A stretch of DNA of 36,351 nucleotides from an uncultured Pelagibacteraceae bacterium. Its GTDB lineage: Bacteria > Pseudomonadota > Alphaproteobacteria > Pelagibacterales > Pelagibacteraceae. Under the pieces are notes generated by a model. The model was not told the origin of the DNA and did no database searches. It saw nothing but the letters and a program-made list of their open reading frames with translations. A program made the translations under genes and the position numbers. Below, piece by piece: positions 1 to 8,551 of the stretch. The stretch covers positions 1 to 36,351 of the forward strand of contig CACJQX010000008.1 in NCBI GenBank assembly GCA_902595595.1, written 5' to 3'. Position 1 is the stretch's first letter; each line of letters begins with the position of its first letter.

Positions 1-1035
1 AATAAAATCGCTGTGCCAGCTTTGACTGCAAATCCATCTGAGTTTTCAGCAAGAATTGCAGCTAATAGTTCAATTGTTCCTTTGATGAACCAAGATTTAA
101 TTAGACCATTAGATGATCTTGTTAAAAAATATGGAAAAGGAATTCAAGATTCTCAATTAATTACAATCGATGGAAAAGTAATGGCTGTAGCGTTTATGGC
201 TAATACTCAACATTTGTATTACAGAGAAGATGTTTTGAAAGACCTTGGTATAGCTATTCCAAAAACTTATGAGGAAGTAGTTGCAGCATCTGAAAAAATT
301 AGAGCTTCAGGTAAAATGCAATATCCTTACGCAGCTGCATACAAAGCTGGTTGGAATTTAGCAGAAGAATTTGTGAACATGTTTATTGGTCACGGTGGTG
401 AATTCTTTAAATCTGGAAGTGCAGAGCCTAATATTAATAATGCTAAAGGCGTTGCTACTTTAAATATGTTAAAAAAATTATCTGAATTGAGTAACCCTGA
501 TTACTTAACTCATGATAGTGAAGCAATTAAAGTAGAATGGGAGTCTGGTAATGTTGCATTGATGACATTATGGGCATCTAGATCAGGAACACTTTTAGAT
601 GATGAAGGTGATCCTAACATTACTAAGGCAACTAAATTAACTGGACCTGCTACTGTAGGTGGAGGAAATATTCCAGCTGCTACATTATGGTGGGATGGTT
701 TCACACTTGCAAAAAACAGACCTGATGCAGATGCTGAAGCAACATTTAGAGCTTTAGCGCATGCAGCATCAAATAAAAAGATGGTTGCTGACGCTGCTGA
801 TCAAGCCGTTTGGTTAGTAGAAGGGTTTGTACCAGGACCAAAATCTATTGGTGTTATCGAAGCTGTAAAAATGGGAGCAAAACCATATCCAATGTTACCG
901 CAAATGGGTTTAATGCATGGTGCATTAGGAAGTGAGATTGTTGAATTTTTACAAGGTAAAGAGTCGGCTGAACAAGCATTGAAAGATGTTGAGGCTGCTT
1001 ACATCAGTAAAGCTAAAGAACAAGGCTTTCTATAA
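1..1035 (+). CDS. ABC transporter solute-binding protein, sugar type (5' end cut by window)
   Basis: Periplasmic substrate-binding protein of a family 1 (sugar/polyol) ABC importer. The reading frame is open to the first base of the window (upstream of the GTG at 13 it reads NKIA), so the signal peptide and N-terminus are missing and the GTG is not a real start. 344 residues remain. Features typical of the family are the YYREDVLKDLG and PKTYEEVVAA segments of the N-lobe and the WWDGFTLAKN segment near the hinge. Two permease genes follow directly, which supports an importer role. The exact substrate cannot be read from sequence. The ATPase is not in the window and may lie upstream. A strong hairpin separates this gene from the permeases. 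Confidence 0.85.
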   Translation, partial: NKIAVPALTANPSEFSARIAANSSIVPLMNQDLIRPLDDLVKKYGKGIQDSQLITIDGKVMAVAFMANTQHLYYREDVLKDLGIAIPKTYEEVVAASEKIRASGKMQYPYAAAYKAGWNLAEEFVNMFIGHGGEFFKSGSAEPNINNAKGVATLNMLKKLSELSNPDYLTHDSEAIKVEWESGNVALMTLWASRSGTLLDDEGDPNITKATKLTGPATVGGGNIPAATLWWDGFTLAKNRPDADAEATFRALAHAASNKKMVADAADQAVWLVEGFVPGPKSIGVIEAVKMGAKPYPMLPQMGLMHGALGSEIVEFLQGKESAEQALKDVEAAYISKAKEQGFL

Positions 1036-1049
1036 AATCTAAAACTTAT

Positions 1050-1072
1050 AAGTGGGGATTTATTCCCCACTT
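1050..1072. terminator. Intergenic hairpin between binding-protein and permease genes
   Basis: A perfect 9-bp stem (AAGTGGGGA / TCCCCACTT) with a 5-nt loop lies 15 bases after the binding-protein stop codon and 12 bases before the first permease start. There is no T-run after it, so it is more likely a 3'-end stabiliser or partial attenuator than a full terminator. Such elements commonly make a binding protein more abundant than its permeases; that role is inferred here. Confidence 0.6.
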
Positions 1073-1084
1073 AGTCAATTTTAA

Positions 1085-2113
1085 ATGCCTAATAAAACTT
1101 TTTTCTGGTTTTTCTTACCTACAGGTTTAGCAATGATCCTGTTTATTGGGCTACCAATTATATCTACTGGAATTCAATCATTCTACGCACAACATGATCA
1201 AGTAGTAAAAGAAGTTAAAAAATGTGATCCTTTTGGATGTACTGTTTCAATTGTTGTTGATAACGAAGAAACCTCAAAAATTAGGGAAGCAAAGCCTCTT
1301 GGAAAATTTAATGGTTTTGGCACTTATACTGATCGAAATCATTTAGCAGTTGATGAAATAAAAAAATTTTGGAATGAAACTGAAAGCTTTGGCGTTTTTG
1401 TAGACCAGGTAACTAATCTTCCCTTTTATAAAGCTCTAATATTTACTTTAACTTATTGTTTGTTTGTTACACCAAATGTACTCCTCTTAGGATTTATTAT
1501 TGCATTAAGCTTAAATGCAGTTGCTAGAAAAATTAGGGGACCTTTAATCTTTGGTACAATTTTACCTATGATTGTTACACCGTTGGTTGGATCATTGGTA
1601 TTATTTTGGATGATAGATTCTCAGGGAATAATTGGAGCTAATATTCAAAATTTAATGAATGATCCTTATTTATCACTTAAATCATCAAAAACATTAACTT
1701 GGATAACAATAATTATTTATGGTATTTGGCATCACTCCCCTTTTGCTTTTGTGGTTTTTTATGCAGCACTTCAAACAGTTCCTCAAGAACCAATTGAAGC
1801 TGCAATTATAGATGGTGCTTCAAGATTTCAAAGAATTAAACATATAGTATTACCTCATATTTATCCTGTAGTCACATTTGTAGCTTTGATTTCTTTAATG
1901 GATAACTTTAGAGTATTTGAGCCCATTATTGGTTTTAGCGCTGAAGGAAGTGCACAATCATTATCTTGGTTAATCTATGACAATTTAGTTAATGAGGAAG
2001 TAATATTGTTTGGTTCTGCTGCAGCTACTTCAATGATGACTATTATTGGTATAGCTATCCTGCTAGCACCAGTATTAATTAGAACTTGGAAAGAATTTAA
2101 AACAGCGAGATAA
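1085..2113 (+). CDS. ABC transporter permease, MalF/UgpA type
   Basis: Inner-membrane subunit of the sugar-type importer, 342 residues. A first membrane helix (about residues 7-30) is followed by a long hydrophilic stretch (about 31-112) that should lie in the periplasm, as in MalF-like permeases with an extra domain. It contains a close cysteine pair, C47 and C52. Helices resume near residue 115. The cytoplasmic EAA loop that docks on the ATPase is visible near residues 237-258 (EAAIIDGASRFQRIKHIVLP). The gene follows the binding protein after 49 bases and ends 2 bases before the second permease. Substrate unknown. Confidence 0.88.
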   Translation: MPNKTFFWFFLPTGLAMILFIGLPIISTGIQSFYAQHDQVVKEVKKCDPFGCTVSIVVDNEETSKIREAKPLGKFNGFGTYTDRNHLAVDEIKKFWNETESFGVFVDQVTNLPFYKALIFTLTYCLFVTPNVLLLGFIIALSLNAVARKIRGPLIFGTILPMIVTPLVGSLVLFWMIDSQGIIGANIQNLMNDPYLSLKSSKTLTWITIIIYGIWHHSPFAFVVFYAALQTVPQEPIEAAIIDGASRFQRIKHIVLPHIYPVVTFVALISLMDNFRVFEPIIGFSAEGSAQSLSWLIYDNLVNEEVILFGSAAATSMMTIIGIAILLAPVLIRTWKEFKTAR

Positions 2114-2115
2114 TT

Positions 2116-2997
2116 ATGGATTATGGACTAGATACAAAATCAACTCGTTTAAAAACTTTTAATACTATTTTTATAATCACTTGGTTGTTAATTGCTTGCT
2201 TCCCTTTTATTTGGACTTTTTGGGGATCATTTAAAGTAAGAGCTGATTTCTTTTCAAGATCTGATTGGTGGTATGCGATATCAGCATTTAATACCTTAAT
2301 TGAAACAGGCGGACAATTTACAACTAATGCTTATACTCAGGCTTGGACTGAAGGCGAATTTTGGAAAGCATCAAAAAATACAATTATAGTTACAGTATTT
2401 GTTGTAAGTATTTCTTTGTTTTTAGGAACTTTAGGAGCGTATGCTCTTTCAAGATCAACTGAGAAATATGCTTTTTGGATTTTAATGGCAGCTTTAATTT
2501 TTAGAGCTATGCCACATATAACTTTAGTATCAGGATATCTTTTTCCTTTCTTTGAATTACAAATTTGGGGAATTCTTCCAACTACAATTGTTGTTTTGGT
2601 TGCTATAAATCAGCCTTTTACTTTGTGGCTGCTTTATTCATTTTTCAAAACTGTTCCTAAAGAACTTGATGAAAGTGCTTTAATAGATGGTTGTTCTTAT
2701 TTTCAAGCTTTTAGGCATATTATTATGCCTGTGATGTGGCCTGGAGTAATTACAGCAGGTTTATTTAGTTTAATGTTAGCCTATAATGATTTTACCGTAA
2801 CAGCATTACTTCTCAATCAAGAAAATCATACCATGGTTCCAAAAATACAAAGTTATTTAGGTACAAATCAACATGAAGGAAATTTAATGTGGGCAGTTTC
2901 TGCAGTTGTATCTGCTACTGCACCTTTATTTATGCTGGTTATGTTTTTCCAAAGACAGGTCATTAGTGGTTTGACTGCTGGAGCTGTAAAAGGTTGA
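2116..2997 (+). CDS. ABC transporter permease, MalG/UgpE type
   Basis: Second membrane subunit of the importer, 293 residues with about six hydrophobic helices. The EAA-type loop is clear near residues 187-207 (ESALIDGCSYFQAFRHIIMP), and the C-terminus has the FFQRQVISGLTAGAVKG tail characteristic of this permease family. It starts 2 bases after the first permease, so the two are surely co-translated. The final codons overlap the TTG start of the HAD-like gene (TTGA overlap). Confidence 0.9.
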   Translation: MDYGLDTKSTRLKTFNTIFIITWLLIACFPFIWTFWGSFKVRADFFSRSDWWYAISAFNTLIETGGQFTTNAYTQAWTEGEFWKASKNTIIVTVFVVSISLFLGTLGAYALSRSTEKYAFWILMAALIFRAMPHITLVSGYLFPFFELQIWGILPTTIVVLVAINQPFTLWLLYSFFKTVPKELDESALIDGCSYFQAFRHIIMPVMWPGVITAGLFSLMLAYNDFTVTALLLNQENHTMVPKIQSYLGTNQHEGNLMWAVSAVVSATAPLFMLVMFFQRQVISGLTAGAVKG

Positions 2998-3656
2998 AAT
3001 ATTATAAAGCATTACTTTTTGGTTCTATTGGATCTATTGTTGAAACTTCAGAAATACAGAGAAAGTCATTTAATAAAGCATTCAAACAATACGGGCTTGA
3101 TTGGAATTGGACCAAGCGTGAGTATCAAAATTTATTAAATAAATCTGGCGGCAAAGATAGAATATCAAGATATGCCAAAATTAAAAAAATTAAGGTTAAC
3201 TCAGTATATTTAAGAAATTTAAAAACTAAGATTTTTAATAATTATCTTAAAAAAAATCAGCTTAAATTAAGGCCAGGTGTTAAAAATTTAATATCTTTAT
3301 CCAAAAAAGAAAATATTAAAATTGCGTTTGTTTCATCTACTTCTACAAACAATATTAATGCAATCTTATATTGCTTAAGAAATTCAATTAATAAAAAGGA
3401 TTTTAACTTTATAGGGAATGCAAAATTAGTAAAAAAATTTAAACCCAACCCAGATATATACTTACTAGCACTTAAGAAACTTAAGCTTAAAGCTAATGAT
3501 TGTGTAGCAATTGAGGACTCTCAAGAAAGTTTAAATTCAGCTAGGCGAGCTAAAATAAAATGTATAATTTTTCCTGGAAAATTTCATTCTTCAAAAAAAT
3601 TTATTGGAGCTTATAAAAAAGTTTATCGACTTAATAAAAATATTATTTTGAGATAA
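2994..3656 (+). CDS. HAD-fold protein lacking the catalytic aspartates
   Basis: 220 residues with the overall plan of a beta-phosphoglucomutase-like HAD hydrolase: a helical cap after motif I, motif II at VSST (113-116), the motif III lysine at K150 (KPNPDIY) and motif IV at E174-D175 (AIEDS). Motif I is not DxDGT. It reads F-G-S-I-G-S at residues 9-14, so the phosphoaspartyl nucleophile is glycine and the acid/base aspartate is isoleucine. I recall related GSIGT-type proteins in other alphaproteobacteria, but this could not be checked. The start is a TTG overlapping the permease stop, so the protein is made with the transporter. It may bind a phosphosugar without cleaving it, or use other chemistry. 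Its 3' end overlaps the opposing hydrolase gene by 14 bases. Confidence 0.75.
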   Translation: MKYYKALLFGSIGSIVETSEIQRKSFNKAFKQYGLDWNWTKREYQNLLNKSGGKDRISRYAKIKKIKVNSVYLRNLKTKIFNNYLKKNQLKLRPGVKNLISLSKKENIKIAFVSSTSTNNINAILYCLRNSINKKDFNFIGNAKLVKKFKPNPDIYLLALKKLKLKANDCVAIEDSQESLNSARRAKIKCIIFPGKFHSSKKFIGAYKKVYRLNKNIILR

Positions 3657-4398
3657 ATTCTTTAACTAAATTATTAAATTGATCAGGCTGCTCTAAGTGA
3701 ACATTATGAGCACAATCTTTAAATATTTCTAAACGACTATTTTTAATATTTTTATTTAGAGTATCAACTTGATCAAAATTATATGAAGTATCTTTATCTC
3801 CCCATATTATAAGAGTGTCACAATTTATATTTTTTAAATTTTCTTTACCTCTCCAATTTTTCATTGCTAGTAATGCATTATCAGCAGTTTCTAATGAAAC
3901 ATTTTTAACTGCATTTTCACAAAGAAAATAATTTTTGTCCTTATCACCTTTTACAAACCACTTAAGAGGTACTCTAGAAAAAGAGAGTTTTGCACCTTCT
4001 TTCTTAAGTTTTTCTCTTGTTTCATCCATAGTCTCAAATCTTCCTGGGATATCTCCAATAGATCCTGTTGCAAAACAAATTAATTTATTAACTCTATCCC
4101 CAATCAATTTTGTAATTTCTTGAACAATCATTCCACCCATTGAATGACCAATTAAATTGAATTTATCTATTTTTTTTTGATCTAATACATTTATAATTTC
4201 TTTAGCCATTTTATTAATAGAATCTAAAGATTTTACATTATAACTTTCACCAAACCCTGGAAGAGCTGGGATAATTACACGATAATCTTTTGAAAAAAAT
4301 TCTTTTTGAAAAGTCCACATTTCAGATGAACCTAGATAACCATGAACAAAAACAAAAGGAAACCCTTCGCCTATATCATCTACATAAATATCACTCAT
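3643..4398 (-). CDS. Alpha/beta hydrolase
   Basis: 251-residue soluble hydrolase of the alpha/beta fold. The oxyanion-loop motif FVHGYLGSSEMW lies near residues 17-28 and the nucleophile elbow G-H-S-M-G places the catalytic serine at S86. The acid is probably D203 (WGDKD) and the histidine H231 (AHNVHLEQP). Esterase, lactonase or C-C hydrolase activity cannot be told apart from sequence. It is the last gene of a minus-strand trio and shares an ATGA overlap with the LysE-type exporter before it. Its 3' end runs 14 bases into the opposing HAD-like gene. Confidence 0.85.
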   Translation of the reverse strand: MSDIYVDDIGEGFPFVFVHGYLGSSEMWTFQKEFFSKDYRVIIPALPGFGESYNVKSLDSINKMAKEIINVLDQKKIDKFNLIGHSMGGMIVQEITKLIGDRVNKLICFATGSIGDIPGRFETMDETREKLKKEGAKLSFSRVPLKWFVKGDKDKNYFLCENAVKNVSLETADNALLAMKNWRGKENLKNINCDTLIIWGDKDTSYNFDQVDTLNKNIKNSRLEIFKDCAHNVHLEQPDQFNNLVKEFISK

Positions 4399-5000
4399 AA
4401 TATTTCATTAATAATAAATAAAATTAAAATAGACATAAAACATATAATAAAAATATTAATTACTTTCCAAATTTTTTTACTATTAGCATACTTTGATAAA
4501 TAATTAGATAAATATCCTAATATAAAAAAAAATAAAAATGATGCTATAGACGCACCTATCCCAAATAAAATTTTTTGGATAAGTAAATAATTTTTTGAAA
4601 AATTTCCAAGAAAAAAAACTGTATCAGAATAAACATGTGGATTTAAATATGTAAATCCTAAAGTTTTAAATACAATATTTAATTTTGAAATATTATTTGA
4701 CTCAGTACTAAAGTTAATATCAGAATAATTAGATTTTATTTTTTTAAAAATAAAGTGAAGTAAAAATAAAATTAAAAATAAATTTAAAATTAATTCGATT
4801 AAAGAGTTAAAATATTGATTAAAATAATGGAAAAGGAAAATACCCAAAAATATTAATATCAAATCTGATATGGAGCATATTAAGCAAACAATAAATATGT
4901 GTTGTTTTTTTAAACCTTGCTCAATAACAAAAATATTCTGAGCACCTATAGCTAAAATTAAGCTAATCCCAGTAAAGAAGCCTAATACCAGGTATTCCAT
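4395..5000 (-). CDS. LysE/ArgO-family amino-acid exporter
   Basis: 201-residue integral membrane protein with about six hydrophobic helices. The N-terminal segment GISLILAIGAQNIFVIEQG (residues 10-28) is the family signature of LysE/ArgO exporters of basic amino acids. The conserved HVYSDTVFFLG segment appears near residues 121-131, where the family has its HPxxxxD-type region. The exact substrate is not predictable. It lies 12 bases after the glyoxalase-like gene and overlaps the hydrolase by four bases, so the three are probably one transcript. Confidence 0.85.
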   Translation of the reverse strand: MEYLVLGFFTGISLILAIGAQNIFVIEQGLKKQHIFIVCLICSISDLILIFLGIFLFHYFNQYFNSLIELILNLFLILFLLHFIFKKIKSNYSDINFSTESNNISKLNIVFKTLGFTYLNPHVYSDTVFFLGNFSKNYLLIQKILFGIGASIASFLFFFILGYLSNYLSKYANSKKIWKVINIFIICFMSILILFIINEIL

Positions 5001-5012
5001 TAGGCTTTAAGT

Positions 5013-5423
5013 TTACTCTGAATTTGCTGTTAATGTTTTGATTTCTAGAATATTTTCGTTTGGGTCTTTAACGAAGAAAGTTTCTTGCTCGTATTTTGTT
5101 CCTTTAAATCTCAAATACGGTTCATCATAATACTTAGTTCCACTATCTTTTAATCTTTGTTTTAGAGCATCAAAGTCTTTTCTGGACAAATGAACACCAA
5201 AATGAGGAACAGAAACATTTCCCATATCCACATCATGTCTCTCATTGTCTAATTTATGTTCGCTTTTATGCAAAGTTAATTCATTGCCCCAAAAATCAAC
5301 ATCTGCCCACTCTTGTGCTGAGTTATCTAATCGACATCCTAAAGTTTCACTATAAAACTTCTTAGCTACCTCCAAATCACCACAAGGAATAGCTAAATGA
5401 AAACAATTAGTGTTCTTATACAT
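5013..5423 (-). CDS. VOC-superfamily (glyoxalase/bleomycin-resistance-like) protein
   Basis: 136-residue single-domain vicinal oxygen chelate protein. Two beta-alpha-beta-beta-beta halves are recognisable: HLAIPCGDLEVAKKFYSETL (residues 9-28) and PHFGVHLSRKDFDALKQRL (about 73-91). Candidate metal ligands are H9, H74/H78 and a glutamate in NILEIKTL near the C-terminus. Members include glyoxalases, dioxygenases and resistance proteins, so the substrate is open. The start has a good ribosome-binding site (AGAGGG, 5 bases upstream). First gene of the minus-strand trio and divergent from cysE. Confidence 0.85.
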   Translation of the reverse strand: MYKNTNCFHLAIPCGDLEVAKKFYSETLGCRLDNSAQEWADVDFWGNELTLHKSEHKLDNERHDVDMGNVSVPHFGVHLSRKDFDALKQRLKDSGTKYYDEPYLRFKGTKYEQETFFVKDPNENILEIKTLTANSE

Positions 5424-5507
5424 TTCAACCCTCTTTAAATTGCGTATTTAATCACTATATAAAGCATGTAATTTTTTTTATCAACCGCGACAAATTTTTA
5501 AGGAAAT
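5424..5507. promoter_or_regulatory. Divergent intergenic region, VOC gene / cysE
   Basis: This 84-base AT-rich gap between two divergent start codons must hold promoters for both the glyoxalase trio and cysE-cysK. A clear AAGGAA ribosome-binding site precedes cysE. I saw no convincing -35/-10 pair or known operator. Confidence 0.4.
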
Positions 5508-6092
5508 ATGAGTGATTTTTTACAATCAATAATTGATAGAGACCCAGCTGCTAAGTCAAAACTAAGTTTGGTTTTAACTTATCCTGGTGTCAAAGCAGTA
5601 TTCTTTCATAGAATAGCAAACTTTTTTAGTACTGCTAAATTTCATTTGATTGCAAGAATCATTTCTCAATTTTCAAGATTCTTAACAGGTATTGAAATTC
5701 ATCCAAATGCAAAAATTGGAAAAAATTTATTTATAGATCATGGAATGGGAGTAGTGATTGGAGAAACATCTGAGATTGGTGATAACGTAACTATTTATCA
5801 CATGGTTACATTAGGTGGTATTGCTCCAAGTATAAATTCCAATGATCAACGTAATATGAAAAGACATCCTACTATAAAAGAGGATGTGGTAATTGGTTCA
5901 GGTGCACAAGTGTTAGGACCAGTAGTAGTTGGTAGAGGTGCAAGAATTGGAGCTAATGCAGTAATCACTAAAGATGTTGAGGAAAATGCTGTGATGGTTG
6001 GAATTCCAGCAACAAGAGTTGGAATAGCTGATAGCGAATTTAAACCTTATGGTATTACGCCTGACAGTGATAAAAAATCAGATAATGAATAA
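5508..6092 (+). CDS. cysE: Serine O-acetyltransferase
   Basis: Transfers acetyl from acetyl-CoA to L-serine, giving O-acetylserine for cysteine synthesis. The 194-residue protein is the short CysE type: a brief N-terminal helical part, then a left-handed beta helix of hexapeptide repeats from about residue 62 to 165. Catalytic-site motifs are [11 protein letters not shown] (about 77-87, Asp/His) and the second histidine in KRHPT (about 122-126). The good RBS AAGGAA precedes the ATG. cysK follows with an 8-base overlap, as expected for partners that form the cysteine synthase complex. Confidence 0.93.
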   Translation: MSDFLQSIIDRDPAAKSKLSLVLTYPGVKAVFFHRIANFFSTAKFHLIARIISQFSRFLTGIEIHPNAKIGKNLFIDHGMGVVIGETSEIGDNVTIYHMVTLGGIAPSINSNDQRNMKRHPTIKEDVVIGSGAQVLGPVVVGRGARIGANAVITKDVEENAVMVGIPATRVGIADSEFKPYGITPDSDKKSDNE

Positions 6093-7086
6093 TACACAAA
6101 ACGATTTTATTTCAGGAATAGGAAATACCCCATTAATCAAACTAAGAGCTGCTTCAGAGATTACTGGATGTAACATTTATGGGAAAGCAGAATTTTTAAA
6201 TCCAGGAGGATCAGTTAAAGATAGAGCTGCGCTTGCATTAATTAAAGATGCTCAAGAAAAAAAATTAATTGCTAAAGGTGGAACAGTTGTTGAAGGAACA
6301 GCTGGAAACACTGGAATTGGTTTAGGTCTATTAGGAAATTCCTTAGGTTATAAAACAATCATCGTAATGAACGATAACCAAACTCAAGAAAAAAAAGATT
6401 TACTTAGAAATCTTGGAGCTGAATTAAGATTAGTGCCGCCTAAACCTTATAAAGATGATAACAATTTTGTTAAAGTAGCAGCGAGACTTGCAGATGAATT
6501 AAGACCAACAAATAATAACGGTGTCATTTGGGCTAACCAGTTTGATAACACAGCAAATGCGAAGGGTCATTACGAAGGAACAGGACAAGAAATATGGGAA
6601 CAAACCGAAGGTAAAGTTGATGGCTTTGTATGTTCTTCTGGAACTGGAGGAACTATTTCAGGTGTCAGTAATGCTCTTAAAGAAAAAAATAAAGATATAA
6701 AAATTTACTTATCTGATCCAAAGGGATCAGCTCTTTATAATTACATTAAAAATGGTGAACTTAAGTCAGAAGGTGGATCAATTACTGAAGGAATTGGTTC
6801 AAGTAGAGTAACAGCTAACTTTGGTGAGGCTAAAATCGATGATGCCTATTCAATAGATGATCATGAAGCATTACCTATACTTTATGACTTAATTCAAAAT
6901 GAAGGTTTAAGTCTAGGTACAAGTTGTGGAATTAATATAGCAGGCGCAATAAGAATGGGAAAAGAATTGGGGCCCGGTAAAACTATTGTAACAATTCTTT
7001 GTGATAGAAGTGATAAATACGCAACTAAAATGTTCAATAAAAAATTCTTAGAAGAAAAAGGTCTGCCAGTACCTAATTGGTTTTAA
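6085..7086 (+). CDS. cysK: Cysteine synthase (O-acetylserine sulfhydrylase)
   Basis: PLP enzyme joining O-acetylserine and sulfide to make cysteine. I chose ATG 6085 (333 residues): it overlaps the end of cysE in the usual coupled way and starts at MNNTQNDF, just before the conserved [10 protein letters not shown]. The longer frame from 6049 reads through cysE codons. The PLP lysine is K45 (GGSVKDRAA), followed by the substrate loop [11 protein letters not shown] and the phosphate-binding [10 protein letters not shown]. The C-terminus [16 protein letters not shown] matches alphaproteobacterial CysK-like proteins. SAR11 strains described so far lack assimilatory sulfate reduction, so its sulfide must come from reduced organic sulfur. 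Confidence 0.92.
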   Translation: MNNTQNDFISGIGNTPLIKLRAASEITGCNIYGKAEFLNPGGSVKDRAALALIKDAQEKKLIAKGGTVVEGTAGNTGIGLGLLGNSLGYKTIIVMNDNQTQEKKDLLRNLGAELRLVPPKPYKDDNNFVKVAARLADELRPTNNNGVIWANQFDNTANAKGHYEGTGQEIWEQTEGKVDGFVCSSGTGGTISGVSNALKEKNKDIKIYLSDPKGSALYNYIKNGELKSEGGSITEGIGSSRVTANFGEAKIDDAYSIDDHEALPILYDLIQNEGLSLGTSCGINIAGAIRMGKELGPGKTIVTILCDRSDKYATKMFNKKFLEEKGLPVPNWF

Positions 7087-7514
7087 ACATAAATCTTATC
7101 TGCTAATCCGTAACAAAGAATAGAACTTAAAATTAAAAAAACAATAGGTGCAATTAGTCCTTCATTTGAAGTTTTTTCATTTATTCCAGTTTTATCGATT
7201 TTAAGTGAATAAAAATTTGTTAGAAAAACGCATGCATGAATAATTACTAATAAAGTAAAAAAAGCCCAAGTATCTTCGACACCGTTTGGTCTTATAAACA
7301 TGATATAAAGAGCCATGATCACCCATCCAAGCATTAAAGCTCCCACAAATCTAACAATGACTGCTGCACTATGGTCTATTTCAAATTTATCCATAAATTT
7401 TTTAGTTCCAACAATTGTTTGGAAACAATAAATTCCTATACCAATAAAATGTGCAAGAAATACTATGAAATAAAATATTCCATTAAACTTTTCGATCATT
7501 CGTAACGTTATCAA
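7083..7514 (-). CDS. Small integral membrane protein, unknown function
   Basis: Up to 143 residues with four predicted membrane helices (about 12-33, 50-70, 83-102 and 121-139 from the first Met). I do not recognise the family. A second Met, five codons in (start 7499), gives MIEKFNGIFYF and is equally possible; no clear RBS decides. A soluble loop around residues 104-118 is charged. It converges on cysK and shares its TTAA stop palindrome. No functional context beyond that. Confidence 0.65.
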   Translation of the reverse strand: MITLRMIEKFNGIFYFIVFLAHFIGIGIYCFQTIVGTKKFMDKFEIDHSAAVIVRFVGALMLGWVIMALYIMFIRPNGVEDTWAFFTLLVIIHACVFLTNFYSLKIDKTGINEKTSNEGLIAPIVFLILSSILCYGLADKIYV

Positions 7515-7657
7515 AAATTAGAATCGAATTAAATAGCTAAAAACAACATTTCTAATTGATAAAAATTGCATATCTGACGCGCGATATGAACGCATGAGAC
7601 TCTTTAATAAAAATGCAACAGTATTCCGTTACGGTTTAATATTTAGAAAGGTAAATT
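7515..7657 (+). promoter_or_regulatory. Upstream region of the small secreted-protein operon, with inverted repeat
   Basis: This 143-base gap between divergent genes should carry the promoter of the operon starting at 7658. It contains an inverted repeat CATATC-N8-GATATG at 7569-7588 with a GC-rich centre (TGACGCGC) that stands out in this AT-rich genome and is a candidate operator. The RBS AGAAAGG lies just before the ATG. The regulator is unknown. Confidence 0.35.
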
Positions 7658-8140
7658 ATGAAAAAATTAATATTAGCATTAGTTTTTACATTAATGTCAT
7701 CTCTTTCATTTGCAGATGGTCATAGTGGAAAAATAGATCTTAAAGGATTTTTTGTTGGTGATGCTAAAGTAATTGTTGATGATAAAGGTAATCCAATGAC
7801 TTTTGCTTATGATGGTTTGGTAGGTATGATGGCAGTAGGTGGTACAACATTTGGAGATAATTCATCTCATTATTGCGTTGGTGCTGGATCAATTCCTGGG
7901 AAAGGATATGAGATGGGTCATTGTATTATAAAATTTATTAATGGTGATACTGCAATAACCTATTATGAGATTAAATTAGGTTACTCAATGGAAGGTACAT
8001 TTAAATGTATAAGTGGAACTGGTAGATACGAGGGTATCGAATGTAGTGGAACTACTGGCTATACCCAAATTAAAACAGCACAAGAAGGTAAAATTCATTC
8101 AACCAATTATCTACAAGGAACTTATACTTTAAAAAAGTAA
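7658..8140 (+). CDS. Secreted small protein with four cysteines, unknown function
   Basis: 160 residues. A clear signal peptide (MKK, then a hydrophobic core) should be cut after A19 (SFA-DGH), leaving about 141 residues in the periplasm. The mature part is rich in glycine and in alternating polar/hydrophobic residues, suggesting a small beta-barrel. It has four cysteines (C73, C89, C117, C129) that could form two disulfides. No catalytic motif is recognisable. First gene of a five-gene plus-strand run; the downstream DsbA-fold gene may be functionally related, but that is a guess. Confidence 0.7.
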   Translation: MKKLILALVFTLMSSLSFADGHSGKIDLKGFFVGDAKVIVDDKGNPMTFAYDGLVGMMAVGGTTFGDNSSHYCVGAGSIPGKGYEMGHCIIKFINGDTAITYYEIKLGYSMEGTFKCISGTGRYEGIECSGTTGYTQIKTAQEGKIHSTNYLQGTYTLKK

Positions 8141-8157
8141 GTTAATAGGAGAAACAA

Positions 8158-8532
8158 ATGAAAAAAATAATTATATTATTAAGTGCTTTATTTTCTGTTA
8201 CCTTGGCTTATGCAGGTATGTCAGATAGCGATAAGAATAGAGCATGGGAATGTAGTGGAATCTATATGGCGAACTACTTCTTACCTTCAGGGGAAACATT
8301 TGAATATAGTATGAAAGAAAAATCTATGGCATCTGTAAAAGTTTTAAAAGCTTATGCTTTAGAAGTAGGAATTCCTGAAAAGGAATGGGATGAAGGCGTA
8401 AACAAAGCTGTGGATAAGCATTATGGCTCTAAATTTGATGAGTCTAAAACTAATGCATGTCATGACTTTGTAAATTCAACAATACCTAATGGAGAAGATA
8501 GAGTTAAAAAGGTAGTTCAAACTCTATATTAA
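8158..8532 (+). CDS. Secreted small helical protein, unknown function
   Basis: 124 residues with a signal peptide (MKKIIILLSALFSVTLAYA, cleavage after residue 19). The mature protein of about 105 residues looks helical and has two cysteines (C32 and C101) that could bridge the ends. I do not recognise the family. A strong ribosome-binding site (AGGAGA) precedes the start and the gene lies 17 bases after the previous secreted protein, so the two are probably made together and act in the periplasm. Confidence 0.68.
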   Translation: MKKIIILLSALFSVTLAYAGMSDSDKNRAWECSGIYMANYFLPSGETFEYSMKEKSMASVKVLKAYALEVGIPEKEWDEGVNKAVDKHYGSKFDESKTNACHDFVNSTIPNGEDRVKKVVQTLY

Positions 8533-8551
8533 CAAAAAAAAAGGAGAAAAA

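Noticed and set aside
13..1035. GTG at 13 as the start of the first binding-protein gene
   Set aside because: The frame continues to base 1 with no stop, so the gene begins upstream of the window.
6049..7086. ATG 6049 as the cysK start
   Set aside because: It lies inside cysE and would add 12 non-homologous residues; ATG 6085 fits the family and the 8-base coupling.
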